From assembly GCF_964340395.1 (NCBI RefSeq), contig NC_135560.1, positions 9,867,098-9,931,097 of the forward strand: 64,000 bases of DNA, read 5' to 3'. Source of the DNA: Glandiceps talaboti (taxonomy: Eukaryota; Hemichordata; Enteropneusta; Spengelidae). Below, one piece after another: positions 52,701-57,913 of this stretch; the first letter of the stretch is position 1, and every line of letters starts with the position of its first letter. The notes below the pieces were generated by a model. That model saw only the letters and a list, made by a program, of their open reading frames with translations, had not been told where the DNA came from and did no database searches. Made by a program: the position numbers and the translations under genes.

Positions 52701-53470
52701 GTAAACAAAAGTTTTTGTAATGTTGAACGTTGGGGGCGCTATGTTGCAATGCTGATTGCAGTGATTGCACTAGACTTGTTTTCAAAGAGGTTCACAATGT
52801 TTAATTATGAAATAATTATAGAGTTGCTGATTTTACTGCATGTACTTTGCAGAGACTGTGGTGTCTACAACTAATGCACCCATGCATTGTGATGTCATAT
52901 ATGTTAGCTTCCAGACACCTTGATTTCATACATACTTGATGTCATTATCACCCCACTGTTAGACTATATTCACATAAAATTATCAATATCAAGGGTATGT
53001 GACATCATAACCATCCATTACAGATGACAACCAGGGCAATGATGTAGACGTTATCACATTCCTGTATCAGTTGGTACCTGGGGCTGCAGCTAGAAGTTAC
53101 GGATTGAATGTTGCCAGACTGGCTGATATTCCAAAGGAAATTTTACAAGTTGCTGCTAAGAAATCCAAGGAATTAGAAGATGCAGTCATATCTAAGAGGT
53201 AGGAGAAGTCTGTATGTAGACATTCTATTGGCTGTAAATTTTTTAATTTATCTTTATCTTTGTATTTGCTTGTGTACGGATATTTGTAATCAGTCACTTA
53301 TTGGGTTTAGAGGGCTCATTTTCAATCCAAAAGAAATCAGGTAAAAACCATATGTCTTAATACTTTTATTTCACAGAGGTGGTTTAGATGAATTCGTTAG
53401 GCTTTGGACATCCACAGAGGAAACAATAAAAACCGTCCTCCAAGATACAGACGACACCAATGAAACATGA
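22101..53470 (+). CDS. MSH3: MSH3, DNA mismatch repair MutS homologue (complete, 22 exons)
   Basis: MSH3 pairs with MSH2 to form MutS-beta, the nuclear ATPase that recognises insertion-deletion loops and small extrahelical loops before MutL recruitment. Exons: 22101-22316, 23461-23584, 24401-24867, 25468-25702, 34889-35022, 35685-35851, 36862-36983, 37642-37753, 38171-38255, 38821-38930, 39689-39821, 40527-40714, 41417-41585, 42058-42122, 42724-42840, 43969-44076, 49665-49779, 50280-50437, 51287-51473, 52348-52462, 53024-53198, 53377-53470. They sum to 3,396 nt, one open frame of 1,131 residues. PIP box QVTLSRFF is at 29-36, the mismatch-binding motif [10 protein letters not shown] near 260, Walker [10 protein letters not shown] at 900-908, signature STFMVEL at 954-960, and Walker [17 protein letters not shown] at 975-990. 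Splice sites were chosen by phase and by recalled similarity to vertebrate MSH3. All introns are GT-AG except intron 4 (AT-AC) and intron 13 (GC-AG). The frame is unbroken, so it is probably functional. Confidence 0.97.
23226..23395. repeat. Inverted repeat, MSH3 intron 1
   Basis: Left arm gggtgagttcagaataaaagc... and right arm ...gcttttattctgaactcaccc are inverted copies over about 48 bp with a few mismatches, centred near 23310. A short MITE or fold-back insertion. Confidence 0.78.
23461..23584 (+). CDS. MSH3: MSH3 exon 2
   Basis: Residues 73-114, with acceptor cctttcag and donor gtatga, phase 1 at the 3' end. It is rich in Lys/Arg and Ser, with a basic KKAKLEK stretch after SPFRKRSS that could act as a nuclear localisation signal (inference). 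Confidence 0.88.
23785..24065. repeat. Dispersed repeat family B, MSH3 intron 2
   Basis: Shares ttcataatcatactttaacagtctg-type sequence, a 'tctaactctgccgtagag' block and a gttggtcaggtcatgaaaaac block, in order, with 56940-57230. Confidence 0.7.
24401..24867 (+). CDS. MSH3: MSH3 exon 3
   Basis: Residues 114-269. The first two thirds are disordered and Ser-rich. The end enters MutS domain I with [12 protein letters not shown] and [12 protein letters not shown], the MSH3 mismatch-binding region where a Tyr-Lys pair replaces the Phe of MSH6 (family knowledge). Donor gtgaga. Confidence 0.95.
25109..25310. repeat. Partial relative of the 35.1-kb MITE, in MSH3 intron 3
   Basis: Shares tctgtttac, gagctgatctgtga, gtgatttgaaaat, ctgattgg and tcaaatgaagtca in the same order with 35104-35300. 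The right terminus is missing. Confidence 0.6.
25468..25702 (+). CDS. MSH3: MSH3 exon 4
   Basis: Residues 270-348. It carries the most conserved part of domain I ([52 protein letters not shown]). The exon stops at the first base of an Asp codon, just before atatcctttt, a minor-spliceosome 5' site. No usable GT donor preserves the frame here. Reading on would give seven codons and a stop. Confidence 0.95.
25899..26618 (+). repeat. BEL/Pao 5' LTR
   Basis: 720 bp, starts TGTTGTAG and ends CTACTACA (imperfect 8-bp terminal inverted repeat). It contains AATAAA at 26562-26567 near the 3' end. The near-identical copy is at 33443-34162. Confidence 0.96.
26892..30812 (+). CDS. BEL/Pao gag-protease-reverse transcriptase part of the polyprotein
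   Basis: The first in-frame ATG is at 26892. Gag has a coiled-coil stretch (about residues 140-200), then Cys-rich zinc knuckles around 610-680 ([18 protein letters not shown] and CDRC). The aspartic protease active site DTGS is near 751. Reverse transcriptase follows with a VVFDCSA block, [10 protein letters not shown] and the YVDD catalytic box near 1173. The frame ends at an in-frame TAG (30810-30812); the same frame continues open beyond it into RNase H, so the stop is a mutation within one polyprotein. Confidence 0.93.
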   Translation: MAGIEPDESIVTMRERRQVAYDQAVRELEDIIEALNNLLRVHGSKAQVLEHHKQFLRLYDQYLTAENDLYYCLSEHDQGFYSLMFAGRRSYVREMQTSVENYFGRFIDPEDSASQTSGKTSKSKSSRGSRYSTTSLLRLQEEQKQAEINVRKSALEEKLRLDIQGKRLEMELEMSRLQLGKLEEEFRLKQEMAVSNARTQVLERFEENVNGSCLDTQITRPESIKHRVDVKPKSSGTKLLPESRRQPVDTTAEVRDYVYSLPEPSQPRTKTRNPQMETLQQPEGVQSHLVSGFSRYSRPDEHSNYTIRAPETIPMSIDRPVGNGTVQRPEVPVSTQPVSSVVQHAGTQNIGEMTARCITKELRKPQVELSKFGGNPMDFPRFLRQFTTRIVAYTDSDDERMSYLEQYTTGEAHKIILGYSHLNSDIGYSKAMVELKTRYGDPEVVAAAYIKKALNWPAIKSDDAKALDDYAVFLMECQYAVGTVDAGKVLEYADNIRQIVKKLPFWLHDKWRNIVQNNRDQDEAVQFKHLVDFVRREARKATDPMYGRDMLVSETKRVFNTSGRQFRGKQAGGKVLATNVESCNASSLYKDGKQTSAGTDQNKTSKKFAFDKPCGYCSDSGHVLNSCLNFVSKPARYRSDFVKSKGLCYGCLKQGHLIRQCRARLSCDRCNEKHPTILHDEDRAHKSSVEISDTAKSQQGVSINSNTCMDRTVLDKAQCSMGAGDSGECTMAIVPVVVRARNNIAVETYAFLDTGSNVSFCTEGLAKQLGVTGRKMTVKLDTMGSPQCLTTHQISALTVSDLDGHDCVSLPPLYTKERIPVTSKHIPTQKDIERWDHLKGIAVPTLNADIGLLIGNNVPDAYTPKVIKTGPRGSPYAAKTAIGWILWNVIRDKEDLHSNLAVNRVDVTVLEESRQLEQLVRNAINLDFPERCVDTRKEPSREDQLFKEKMTKSIRFQGGHYSMDLPFRDESVLLPDNRDLALNRLHSLRRRMVKDYKFFTDYRDFMNKLLVSGYATKVSEDGVQDDTSQSGKVWYIPHHGVYHPRKPQKIRVVFDCSAKCKGVSLNDTLLSGPNLTNTIVNVLLRFRQGPVAIMADIESMFHQVKVSDHHTDCLRFLWWPDGDFTREPDEYKMVAHLFGAVSSPACANIALHQTAIDNKQDFNSEVVDGIFRNFYVDDFLKSIDTDEKGIVMAKDTRELCQKGGFRLTKWISTSKAVNNSIPVEERAKTLLYNLDQHDQQIERALGVVWSVDTDTFGFKINLKDGPYTRRGILSKISTIFDPLGIAAPFVLPARILLQSLCKQNIG
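30813..31928 (+). pseudogene. BEL/Pao RNase H and integrase zinc-finger segment, downstream of a nonsense codon
   Basis: Same frame as the upstream polyprotein but separated by the TAG at 30810. RNase H shows [21 protein letters not shown] and a YWTDSMSVL block. The end contains the HRHTGH pair of the integrase HHCC zinc finger. The frame then runs into TGA at 31926-31928 because of a one-base shift. Confidence 0.88.
31925..32983 (+). CDS. BEL/Pao integrase core and C-terminal domain
   Basis: A different frame from RNase H, beginning with the integrase [10 protein letters not shown] Cys pair. The DDE core is visible: Asp in [10 protein letters not shown], Asp in [15 protein letters not shown], Glu in [13 protein letters not shown]. 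The C terminus ([16 protein letters not shown]) is the BEL/Pao-specific tail. There is no proper initiation codon, so it is a fragment of the polyprotein displaced by a frameshift. Confidence 0.9.
   Translation: MTKLRERYWIPKASVKIRSIIAKCVVCKRYRAKLMTQKMADLPEQRLIIGEPPFSQSGVDYFGPFEIKRGRSTVKRYGVLFTCFSIRAVHIEVAHSLNTDSCINAIRRFAARRGPVRKLRSDNGTNLIGAKRELREEIEKWNQSRMHSSLRQEDIEWEFNPPYASHHGGVWERMIRSVRKILYGLLREQNTRLDDEGLQTLMCEVEAVINSRPITRVSNDTTDPQALTPNHLLLLQSGQVPPPGVFQKEDNFARRRWRQIQHLANVFWRRWSKEYLTRLQERQKWVNPERNIEKNDIVLVADNSPRNQWQMGRVVDVFPDEKGLVRIARVKMGTSVLERPITKLCVILEADI
33443..34162 (+). repeat. BEL/Pao 3' LTR
   Basis: 720 bp, same length as the 5' LTR, with differences seen in 'gggctaacg', 'attcctgtc' and 'ctattcacc'. 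AATAAA lies at 34106-34111. It is directly preceded by a G-rich polypurine tract. Confidence 0.96.
34589..34714. repeat. (CATA)n microsatellite in MSH3 intron 4
   Basis: About 31 uninterrupted tetranucleotide units, ending about 175 bp before the AC acceptor of exon 5. Confidence 0.96.
34889..35022 (+). CDS. MSH3: MSH3 exon 5
   Basis: Residues 348-392. It begins after an AC acceptor; its first two bases complete the Asp codon left by exon 4. The exon encodes a Ser/Asp-rich linker, then [13 protein letters not shown] and VHIGLV, matching the domain II entry of MSH3. Donor gtaagt, phase 0. Confidence 0.9.
35104..35470. mobile_element. MITE with about 50-bp terminal inverted repeats, in MSH3 intron 5
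   Basis: The left end agcctgtttacaagctgatc... and right end ...gatcttgatgtaaacaggct are imperfect inverted copies over about 50 bp, including ctaactgctt / aagcagttag. A partial relative lies at 25109-25310. Confidence 0.8.
35685..35851 (+). CDS. MSH3: MSH3 exon 6
   Basis: Residues 393-448: [17 protein letters not shown], then RSELETRI and IQPVELLLP, the MutS connector (domain II). Acceptor tttttacag, donor gtaggt, phase 2. Confidence 0.95.
36068..36405. mobile_element. Copy 2 of the 13.3-kb MITE, in MSH3 intron 6
   Basis: Shares caagctgagtttatatg, gaactcaaacctggtatta and tcatagaaggcatgcattg with copy 1 at 13276-13635, with small indels. The right terminus is degraded (cttataaactttaagc). Confidence 0.75.
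36862..36983 (+). CDS. MSH3: MSH3 exon 7
   Basis: Residues 448-489: [17 protein letters not shown] and [10 protein letters not shown] second AG lies four bases further on (tttcag) but breaks the frame, so the upstream acceptor (attttag) is used. Donor gtaaaa, phase 1. Confidence 0.9.
37642..37753 (+). CDS. MSH3: MSH3 exon 8
   Basis: Residues 489-526: [19 protein letters not shown] and [10 protein letters not shown], the start of the MutS core (domain III). Acceptor tatttcag, donor gtaggg, phase 2. Confidence 0.93.
38171..38255 (+). CDS. MSH3: MSH3 exon 9
   Basis: Residues 526-554: [17 protein letters not shown], the conserved core segment that precedes the DHT motif. Acceptor cttctacag, donor gtgaga, phase 0. 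Confidence 0.92.
38821..38930 (+). CDS. MSH3: MSH3 exon 10
   Basis: Residues 555-591: [20 protein letters not shown] and [12 protein letters not shown], the MutS core signature around the LD-HT-T-G-R-L-W-PL pattern. Acceptor caatttag, donor gtaaat, phase 2. Confidence 0.95.
39357..39688. repeat. Two adjacent copies of dispersed repeat family M, MSH3 intron 10
   Basis: 39357-39520 and 39534-39688 both contain an aaact-ctg-actgg-tttttc-tca block followed by taattagacattg-like sequence. A third copy is at 58741-58920. The second copy runs into the exon 11 acceptor. Confidence 0.65.
39689..39821 (+). CDS. MSH3: MSH3 exon 11
   Basis: Residues 591-635: [13 protein letters not shown] and [18 protein letters not shown], MutS lever. 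The acceptor (gataacag) lies at the very end of a dispersed repeat copy (39534-39688). Donor gtagag, phase 0. Confidence 0.94.
39895..40070. repeat. Dispersed repeat pair, copy 2, in MSH3 intron 11
   Basis: Same orientation as 13795-13965, with the same blocks in order: actgtaaaccta, cttcagctagttctcaaa, cagactggta, gtgttcatgtacaag. Confidence 0.65.
40527..40714 (+). CDS. MSH3: MSH3 exon 12
   Basis: Residues 636-698, helical lever segment ending INEQAA. Conservation is weaker than in neighbouring exons, as usual for MSH3. Acceptor gtatttcag, donor gtatag, phase 2. A roughly 45-bp minisatellite starts just downstream. Confidence 0.92.
40745..41020. repeat. Minisatellite, about 45 bp, six units, MSH3 intron 12
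   Basis: The unit core caacccataacacccaagta recurs at about 40748, 40792, 40838, 40883, 40929 and 40968. Confidence 0.85.
41417..41585 (+). CDS. MSH3: MSH3 exon 13
   Basis: Residues 698-754: basic [21 protein letters not shown], then TVNGQE, the MutS clamp (domain IV) entry. It ends directly before gcatgt, a non-canonical GC donor. Only this boundary joins exon 14 without a stop. Confidence 0.88.
41586..42057 (+). other. MSH3 intron 13, GC-AG intron
   Basis: The donor is GAG followed by gcatgt and the acceptor is ttgccag. A GT four bases further on (gttaca) leaves phase 1 and creates a stop in exon 14, so the GC donor is preferred. The intron contains a copy of the hairpin repeat that recurs in introns 15 and 16. 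Confidence 0.75.
41600..41935. repeat. Hairpin repeat family, copy 1, intron 13
   Basis: Contains inverted arms around gtgacctaaggggcc / ccccttaaggtcac, flanked by a tail with aacctggggtataaat-like sequence. Related copies lie at 43625-43960 and 44100-44365. Confidence 0.72.
42058..42122 (+). CDS. MSH3: MSH3 exon 14
   Basis: Residues 755-776: [20 protein letters not shown], clamp domain. Acceptor cttgccag, donor gtaagt overlapping a TAG that would end the frame if unspliced. Phase 2. Confidence 0.9.
42724..42840 (+). CDS. MSH3: MSH3 exon 15
   Basis: Residues 776-815: [15 protein letters not shown], then [17 protein letters not shown]. Acceptor atctttcag, donor gtaagt, phase 2. Confidence 0.94.
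43017..43455. mobile_element. Non-autonomous DNA element in MSH3 intron 15
   Basis: The ends ttaggccctgtttacacagta and tgtcatgtaaatgcatcctta are imperfect inverted repeats. The interior has repeated gaaaacgca and caaaacga motifs. The pattern resembles hAT-type MITEs; the class is inferred. Confidence 0.6.
43625..43960. repeat. Hairpin repeat family, copy 2, intron 15
   Basis: Arms 43641-43680 and 43701-43738 are near-perfect reverse complements (gaaaatactcgtgaccta / taggtcacgagtattttc) with a roughly 20-bp loop. The tail matches copy 1 up to the cytosine-poor segment before exon 16. Confidence 0.8.
43969..44076 (+). CDS. MSH3: MSH3 exon 16
   Basis: Residues 815-851: [20 protein letters not shown] and DGYCR, the lever helix returning to the ATPase domain. 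Acceptor cattacag, donor gtaaga, phase 2. The following 5.6-kb intron contains the antisense SGNH gene. Confidence 0.94.
44100..44365. repeat. Hairpin repeat family, copy 3, intron 16
   Basis: Shares ttcagccagggaaaatac, cttaggtcatgattattttcc and acacagcaaaaccagtgat with copy 2, but its arms are more diverged and its tail shorter. Confidence 0.75.
44962..46628 (-). CDS. SGNH-like hydrolase gene, coding exon 2
   Basis: 1,667 coding bases, all catalytic motifs, stop TGA at 44964-44962. The frame is uninterrupted and typical of a coding sequence, unlike the surrounding intron. The single long exon could point to a retroposed origin (inference). Confidence 0.9.
44962..47445 (-). CDS. Type II membrane SGNH/GDSL-like hydrolase, nested in MSH3 intron 16
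   Basis: Two exons: 47445-47406 (ATG, 13 codons plus one base, donor gtgagt) and 46628-44962 (acceptor acacatag), giving 568 residues. Residues about 32-52 form one membrane helix after a basic N terminus ([13 protein letters not shown]), suggesting a type II Golgi or surface protein. A charged stalk (about 55-110) is followed by an SGNH-like fold: [13 protein letters not shown] with the likely nucleophile Ser155, WELAANDFN with Asn223-Asp224 (block III), and YDENHPSG with Asp308 and His311 as the DxxH pair. Several Cys in the C-terminal 150 residues suggest an oxidised, beta-rich luminal domain. Such enzymes commonly remove or add acyl groups on sugars; the substrate is unknown. ATG context is good (G at -3, G at +4). 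The ORF opened internally without an ATG; adding exon 1 supplies it in frame. Confidence 0.82.
46715..46960. repeat. Dispersed repeat family B, reverse copy in the SGNH gene intron
   Basis: Reads ggtttcc-ttctgacttatcattctgaa-like and cagactgttacagtatga, the reverse complement of family B blocks. It lies in the 777-bp intron of the nested antisense gene. Confidence 0.6.
47406..47445 (-). CDS. SGNH-like hydrolase gene, coding exon 1
   Basis: ATG at 47445-47443, 40 coding bases, donor gtgagt on the minus strand, phase 1. Joining to the acceptor at 46629-46630 gives an uninterrupted frame into the transmembrane anchor. The 777-bp intron between them carries a dispersed repeat copy. Confidence 0.72.
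48775..49020. repeat. Minisatellite, 45 bp, five units, MSH3 intron 16
   Basis: The unit has gatacctggtgacagctgat and tttttgactggaagtgtgtca. Alternating units carry 'cagctgat' or 'cacagatt', a 90-bp higher-order pattern. Confidence 0.85.
49665..49779 (+). CDS. MSH3: MSH3 exon 17
   Basis: Residues 851-889: [18 protein letters not shown] and YVPNSTQMD, the start of the ATPase domain V. Acceptor ttatcatcag, donor gtaagt, phase 0. Confidence 0.95.
50280..50437 (+). CDS. MSH3: MSH3 exon 18 (Walker A)
   Basis: Residues 890-942. It contains the P-loop [15 protein letters not shown] (Lys906 contacts nucleotide) and IGSYVPA. Acceptor tatcaccag, donor gttggt, phase 2. Confidence 0.97.
50585..50900 (-). 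mobile_element. 3' fragment of a LINE retrotransposon in MSH3 intron 18
   Basis: The minus strand reads [20 protein letters not shown], then [20 protein letters not shown] and a stop, the typical C-terminal end of CR1/L2-like reverse transcriptases. After the stop come the 3' UTR and a (TGAT)n-like end at about 50585-50600. The rest of the element is missing, as in 5'-truncated insertions. Confidence 0.78.
51287..51473 (+). CDS. MSH3: MSH3 exon 19 (signature and Walker B)
   Basis: Residues 942-1004. [18 protein letters not shown] is the ABC-type signature segment and [17 protein letters not shown] is Walker B plus the following loop. The catalytic Asp979-Glu980 pair is intact. Acceptor tattcag, donor gtcagg, phase 0. 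Confidence 0.97.
52348..52462 (+). CDS. MSH3: MSH3 exon 20
   Basis: Residues 1005-1043: [17 protein letters not shown], the switch-His (TH) motif of the MutS ATPase, then a short variable loop. Acceptor acccctag, donor gtaatg, phase 1. Confidence 0.95.
53024..53198 (+). CDS. MSH3: MSH3 exon 21
   Basis: Residues 1043-1101: [20 protein letters not shown] and ADIPKEIL, the helix-turn-helix used for MSH2-MSH3 dimerisation. Acceptor cattacag, donor gtagga, phase 2. Confidence 0.96.
53377..53470 (+). CDS. MSH3: MSH3 exon 22 and stop
   Basis: Residues 1101-1131, then TGA. This is an acidic C-terminal tail after the dimerisation helices, similar in length to other MSH3 tails. Acceptor atttcacag. 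Confidence 0.93.
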
Positions 53471-54425
53471 ATCAAGAGGGTGTGCGTACTCTCAATTCCA
53501 CCATTGTAAGGATTGGCAATAACAACAAAAACAAGTCATTAGTAGGAACGTGGATGAAATGTAAACAGCTCATGTAATCAGAGAGGAAACTGTCAGGATG
53601 TATGAGGACATAGTTGTCAAATTTGTCGGTGAATTTCTTGTAGATTTATGCATCTTGATGTTGCTGATAACAGTGAAACAGAAGTTGTCATTATGAAAGT
53701 GGACAAAATGTGTGGAGAGTGAAGGAACGTCCACCATGAGACAAGAGCCGCCAGTCATATCTATGAAGTTTAGTAAAGGTTGCCAACATGTACCATGGCT
53801 TCATTCTGTATTTATAATGTGTAGTCATCATCAAGTACTCAGACAGAACACCGGAACATCAAAACTCTGACTGTAATGTTTAAAGGAGAACACCACTCAC
53901 TCAGTTGCTAAGAAACACCAAATTGAAAGTCTTTTTCACCTCTATTGTTCTCTCAGTGGAACACCATTGCATTATGGGTCTTAGCAGACATTATTCATTA
54001 GAGGCACATAGACCCATGATGCAATGGTGTTCCACTGTGAGAACAATACCAGATTCCAAAGTTTATGAAAATACCGTTATTTCCTCGAGTGGTGTTGCAC
54101 TTGTTCAAATAACATTACCACACACCAAACTATTATGGGTATATATAGTACTAGAGTTTCAGTTATACGGAATTGACAAATACCAAACCAGGGTGCAAAG
54201 TCAACTGATATGCAAAATACCAAACCAGGGACTGGGTGCAAAATCATTTTCAAAGAGAAATTTTTGTTAACCAGACCTATTCTGCTGTTGTAAAAATTGT
54301 GTATACAAAATAATTAATATCAGCGTTTTGACAAGTTTGTGGTGAAACTCAGAGAAGTTTAGGGTGTGAGAGAAAGAATGTCATGTTATATTAAAGATAC
54401 AAATAAAGTCTAGGAAGTACTAAGG
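53471..54425 (+). other. Probable MSH3 3' UTR
   Basis: AATAAA occurs at 54402-54407, a plausible poly(A) signal. A second AATAAA at 55177-55182 could give a longer UTR. The region contains a fold-back element (53881-54110) that would form a long hairpin in the mRNA. Confidence 0.45.
53881..54110. mobile_element. Fold-back element in MSH3 3' UTR
   Basis: Inner arms tattgttctctcagtggaac... and ...gttccactgtgagaacaata are near-perfect inverted copies of about 38 bp. The outer ends gagaacaccactc / gagtggtgttgc are also inverted. A fragment of the same family (gcaatgg, ggggtggtgttcccc) lies near 40180-40340. Confidence 0.78.
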
Positions 54426-55300
54426 AAAGATTATCAGTATTTAGTAATAATTGTTACTTTGTGTTCAAATAGAAATCATGTCACAAAGAAATTCATAATT
54501 TTGTTGTTTTAGAGTATTGTACAACAGTGAAAAAATGACCAGGCATCAACCAATCAGCCGCAAGCTTTTGTTCAGTGGTCAAAGGTCACTCATTAATTAT
54601 TCATAAACCTTGGTACATGTTATTGCTGTTGAACTTCTGGTACAAGAGAAGCTTTGTTTGGACACTACTGGAATGCATATAATTTTAATGATAACACCAT
54701 GATAAAGCCTGTTGAGGTGTGAAACATGTCAAATATTATGGTCCCAATATCTCGTGTAGGGGATTTCCTGACATTTATGTTACATGTATGTTAATGTTCA
54801 TAGATCCATACTCTCCTGTCTTCATTCAAGATTTTGATGATGCTAAAACAGGAACTTTGTACACACTCCGATGAATGAGACATTGGTACAAACCTTGAAC
54901 AAATGATATTAGATTGCTATCAGTGGATGTTAGTCATGTGATCTCAAATGTAAGGAACTTTTTAATTTCTTCCTGTCTGTTGTCTACATAAAATGATTAT
55001 CAAACTCCTGTTACTTGAATATTCACTCTGTTGATTTCCTACGATCCATTTGATATGAAAATGCCTCTATTTCCTACCTACATTTCTGCAAACATACAAC
55101 CCACAAAAAAACACCTCTAACCTTAAAACACATGGGTTCCATTTTGTACGTGTTATAGCATACAGTAAGTAGAAAAAATAAAACACATTTTTGTGAATAA
55201 ATAGCCTTTAATGCTACAAAATAGAGAACAATAAAATGTACAACCCATTATCAGCTGTTTTTTCATACTACAGGTATCAGCTTTAAATAGACTTGTTACA

Positions 55301-55582
55301 TACAACAGAAATCAAAATTGCGTTCACTTTCAATGACCAAACATGTTTGATATGAGCCACGTTCAGCCAAGTAACATGTAACAGCCAGTAACCAATGTCC
55401 AATTACTGTAAATAATAAAACTGCGATGGGTAAGTACAACCAGATATCTAGACTAAACAGCGAGTGCAAAATTCAAACAACCCAGCTCAAGTTTAAATTT
55501 TAGATCTGGTTGTGCCCACCCACTGTGGTTTATTACTTTGTTTGGTCATTGAAACTGAATGCAATAATGATTTCTGTTGTAG
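55301..55582. mobile_element. Nested inverted-repeat element
   Basis: Outer ends tacaacagaaatc and gatttctgttgta are exact inverted copies, extending into ttcaatgaccaaaca / tgtttggtcattgaa. A second inner pair surrounds taataaaactgcgatgggt / acccactgtggtttatta and caaccagat / atctggttg. Confidence 0.8.
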
Positions 55583-56939
55583 TTCATCATTGCCTTTCAA
55601 GATGTGATAATCAAACACAATGTATTTTGGTCATAGGACATGTTTTGTTCTAATGATATGTGCAATATACTTTTGTTCATACATAATTCATTCAAGTTAG
55701 TTTATTTCTAGTTGCCAAGGTAACCAGTATGAGGTGAAAGTTCACGAATAGCCTATCCATGAATTACGTTAAAGCACATCATATTTTCAAAATCTCAGGG
55801 TTTTTAAAAGGAAAACTGCACTGAAAAGAACTTGACATCATTGGAATTCTTTCTTTGATGTCAAACTGTGCAAACAGATGATATGATAGTGAAAGCGTGT
55901 GAGAAAGAAATAATTTGGATTATTTATATAGTTTTCCAATATTATTGTAATTAGACCCTAAATATAGGGTGTCAGGCTTTACGGTGTTAAATTATCATTT
56001 TTTCTCACTATTTCACACAAAATGATAGGTTCAAATACAATGAATAGAAGGTTGATGTCATCAAATTGTGAATCAGTGTCTGTAAATTGCGCCCTCTAGT
56101 GACGTGTCTACTACGAGTCAAATGCCAAATCAGCTCTTATTTCATTGTAACTGTTCTGGCCTTATGTAATGTTTCCCTTCTCAGAAGAGTGACTTGTTCG
56201 TAAGCTTTTCACAAAACCATGTATGTCATTTCTACATTTTCACCAGAGAGGGTGTGCTTTTATGTAAACATGATATCTTGGTAGCTATTGTCAATCACCC
56301 ACGTTATCAATTTACAAACACTAACACTTCACGACACTTGTAAAAAGATCAAATCTCAAAACTGAAACAGAAGTTGTTATATTTGGTTTCGATAGCCTGG
56401 AATCCACGACAACAATAGAGTATTTCATATCCTTGCTACATATAGCACACGACAGCTTACATTTCATGCAAGGCTTCTGAAATTAATCTTTAAAAAAAAC
56501 TTATCCACATGCAGTACATAAACATAATACAAAGTTGTCAGTAGAGCTCATGTTAACCTTGTATTACTATTACTAAAATCAAGTATCACTAGTTGTAATA
56601 CTATCTGTCTAAGACATTTCACAAGTAAATATTCAAACCCTGTGGTGAGTGGAATATGTCAAATCAAAAAATGACATCTTGGTTGTACTCAAGAAAAACA
56701 ACTGTTTATTTTGCTTCAAGTGCCACACTGTTCACACTTTCAACGAAATAACCTAAATCAAGTTTTACAAGAAGATTATTTTTTGACTTCAAGAGTTCTA
56801 AAAAATATAAATTGCAGTTTACAGTATGGCACAATGAAACTATAATGCACTTTAAAGTGGTCCTTTTTACTTTAAGTTTCTCATCATAACATCTTAAAAA
56901 AGATGGGTCGATTAAAAATTTAAAAAAAATTAAAGTTTA

Positions 56940-57230
56940 CGTGTCCTTGTTGACACTTTCAATTCATAATCGTACTGTAACAGTCTGAATGGCTTAGAAT
57001 GATAAGTCAGAAGGAAACTATGAACCATTGTTTTTATTAAATTACCAAATTTCACCTATCCAGATTTACACTTTTGGGGGCGCCAACATACATACCATCA
57101 GTGATGTGAATTTTTTTCTAATTCTGCAGTAGAGAGTGTCGATTTTTGTCGTTATTTTGCTGGATTAAGAAATATATGGTTGGCTGTGTAATGAGAAACA
57201 TAAAAATAAAAAGAGCCGCCCTTACACAAA
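56940..57230. repeat. Dispersed repeat family B, intergenic copy
   Basis: Same block order as 23785-24065 (aattcataatcgtactg, tctaattctgcagtag, ttggctgtgtaatgagaaac). Reverse-oriented relatives occur at 46715-46960 and around 8064-8150, and a short piece at 48030-48085. Confidence 0.7.
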
Positions 57231-57660
57231 ATATCAATTCCAAACAGCCTTAAAAATGTGATCCTGTATAGTCACGTATTGAAAAAAATAACATAATACG
57301 GCAAAAAAAAAGTGTTTCTGGTCAATGTGCGCATCACTTTAATAATAAATACCCTCACATCGGTCTTTTCAAGTTTTCGTGTTTGTCCAGCCCATGTAGT
57401 CTGCAGATCTGGGGGGAAATGACATCTGCCCCCCACATACACACTTGTTCTAAAGTACTAAATTAAAAAAAGACAGTAACTGCCATAAACAATAGATTGA
57501 GTGACAGGTTTGTTGAGATTAAAATTTTTTTTAAAAATGCGTCATTGCACTACTTTAGACAATGTCCTGCCCTAATCTAAAGTTTTTAGCATGATTGCAG
57601 TGCACTTCTTTTTCTTCAAGAGAATAAATTTGGTAACAAAGCAGGAAATACTGATGTTAA

Positions 57661-57913
57661 AGTGGCCATATGGATGAGTTGTTTGTAACTCAATAAATTG
57701 CAAAACATTAAAAAAAAAACCTGTGTAAAATGTTTGTTACTGTATGTACAATAACAACTTTTTTTTACACTTTTGCATTTTATTGATACAAAAAAAGGGC
57801 TTGGTATATGTTATTTCACATTCATTTTTCAAATAGAAAAACATAGTAAAGTTGTTTTATGAATAAAAAATCCAAAATAAATACCCAACTCTAAACCATA
57901 TGATCACTTTAAA
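57661..57913. repeat. Diverged copy of the 59.9-kb palindromic MITE
   Basis: Starts agtggccatatggatga, has gtttgtaactcaataaattg in the middle and ends with aaaaatccaaaataaataccc and gatcacttt. The inner sequences are A-rich and diverged. Confidence 0.7.

Noticed and set aside
53905-54270. 121-codon ORF after the MSH3 stop
   Set aside because: It runs through the fold-back element in the 3' UTR, and both arms would be coding; no family resemblance.
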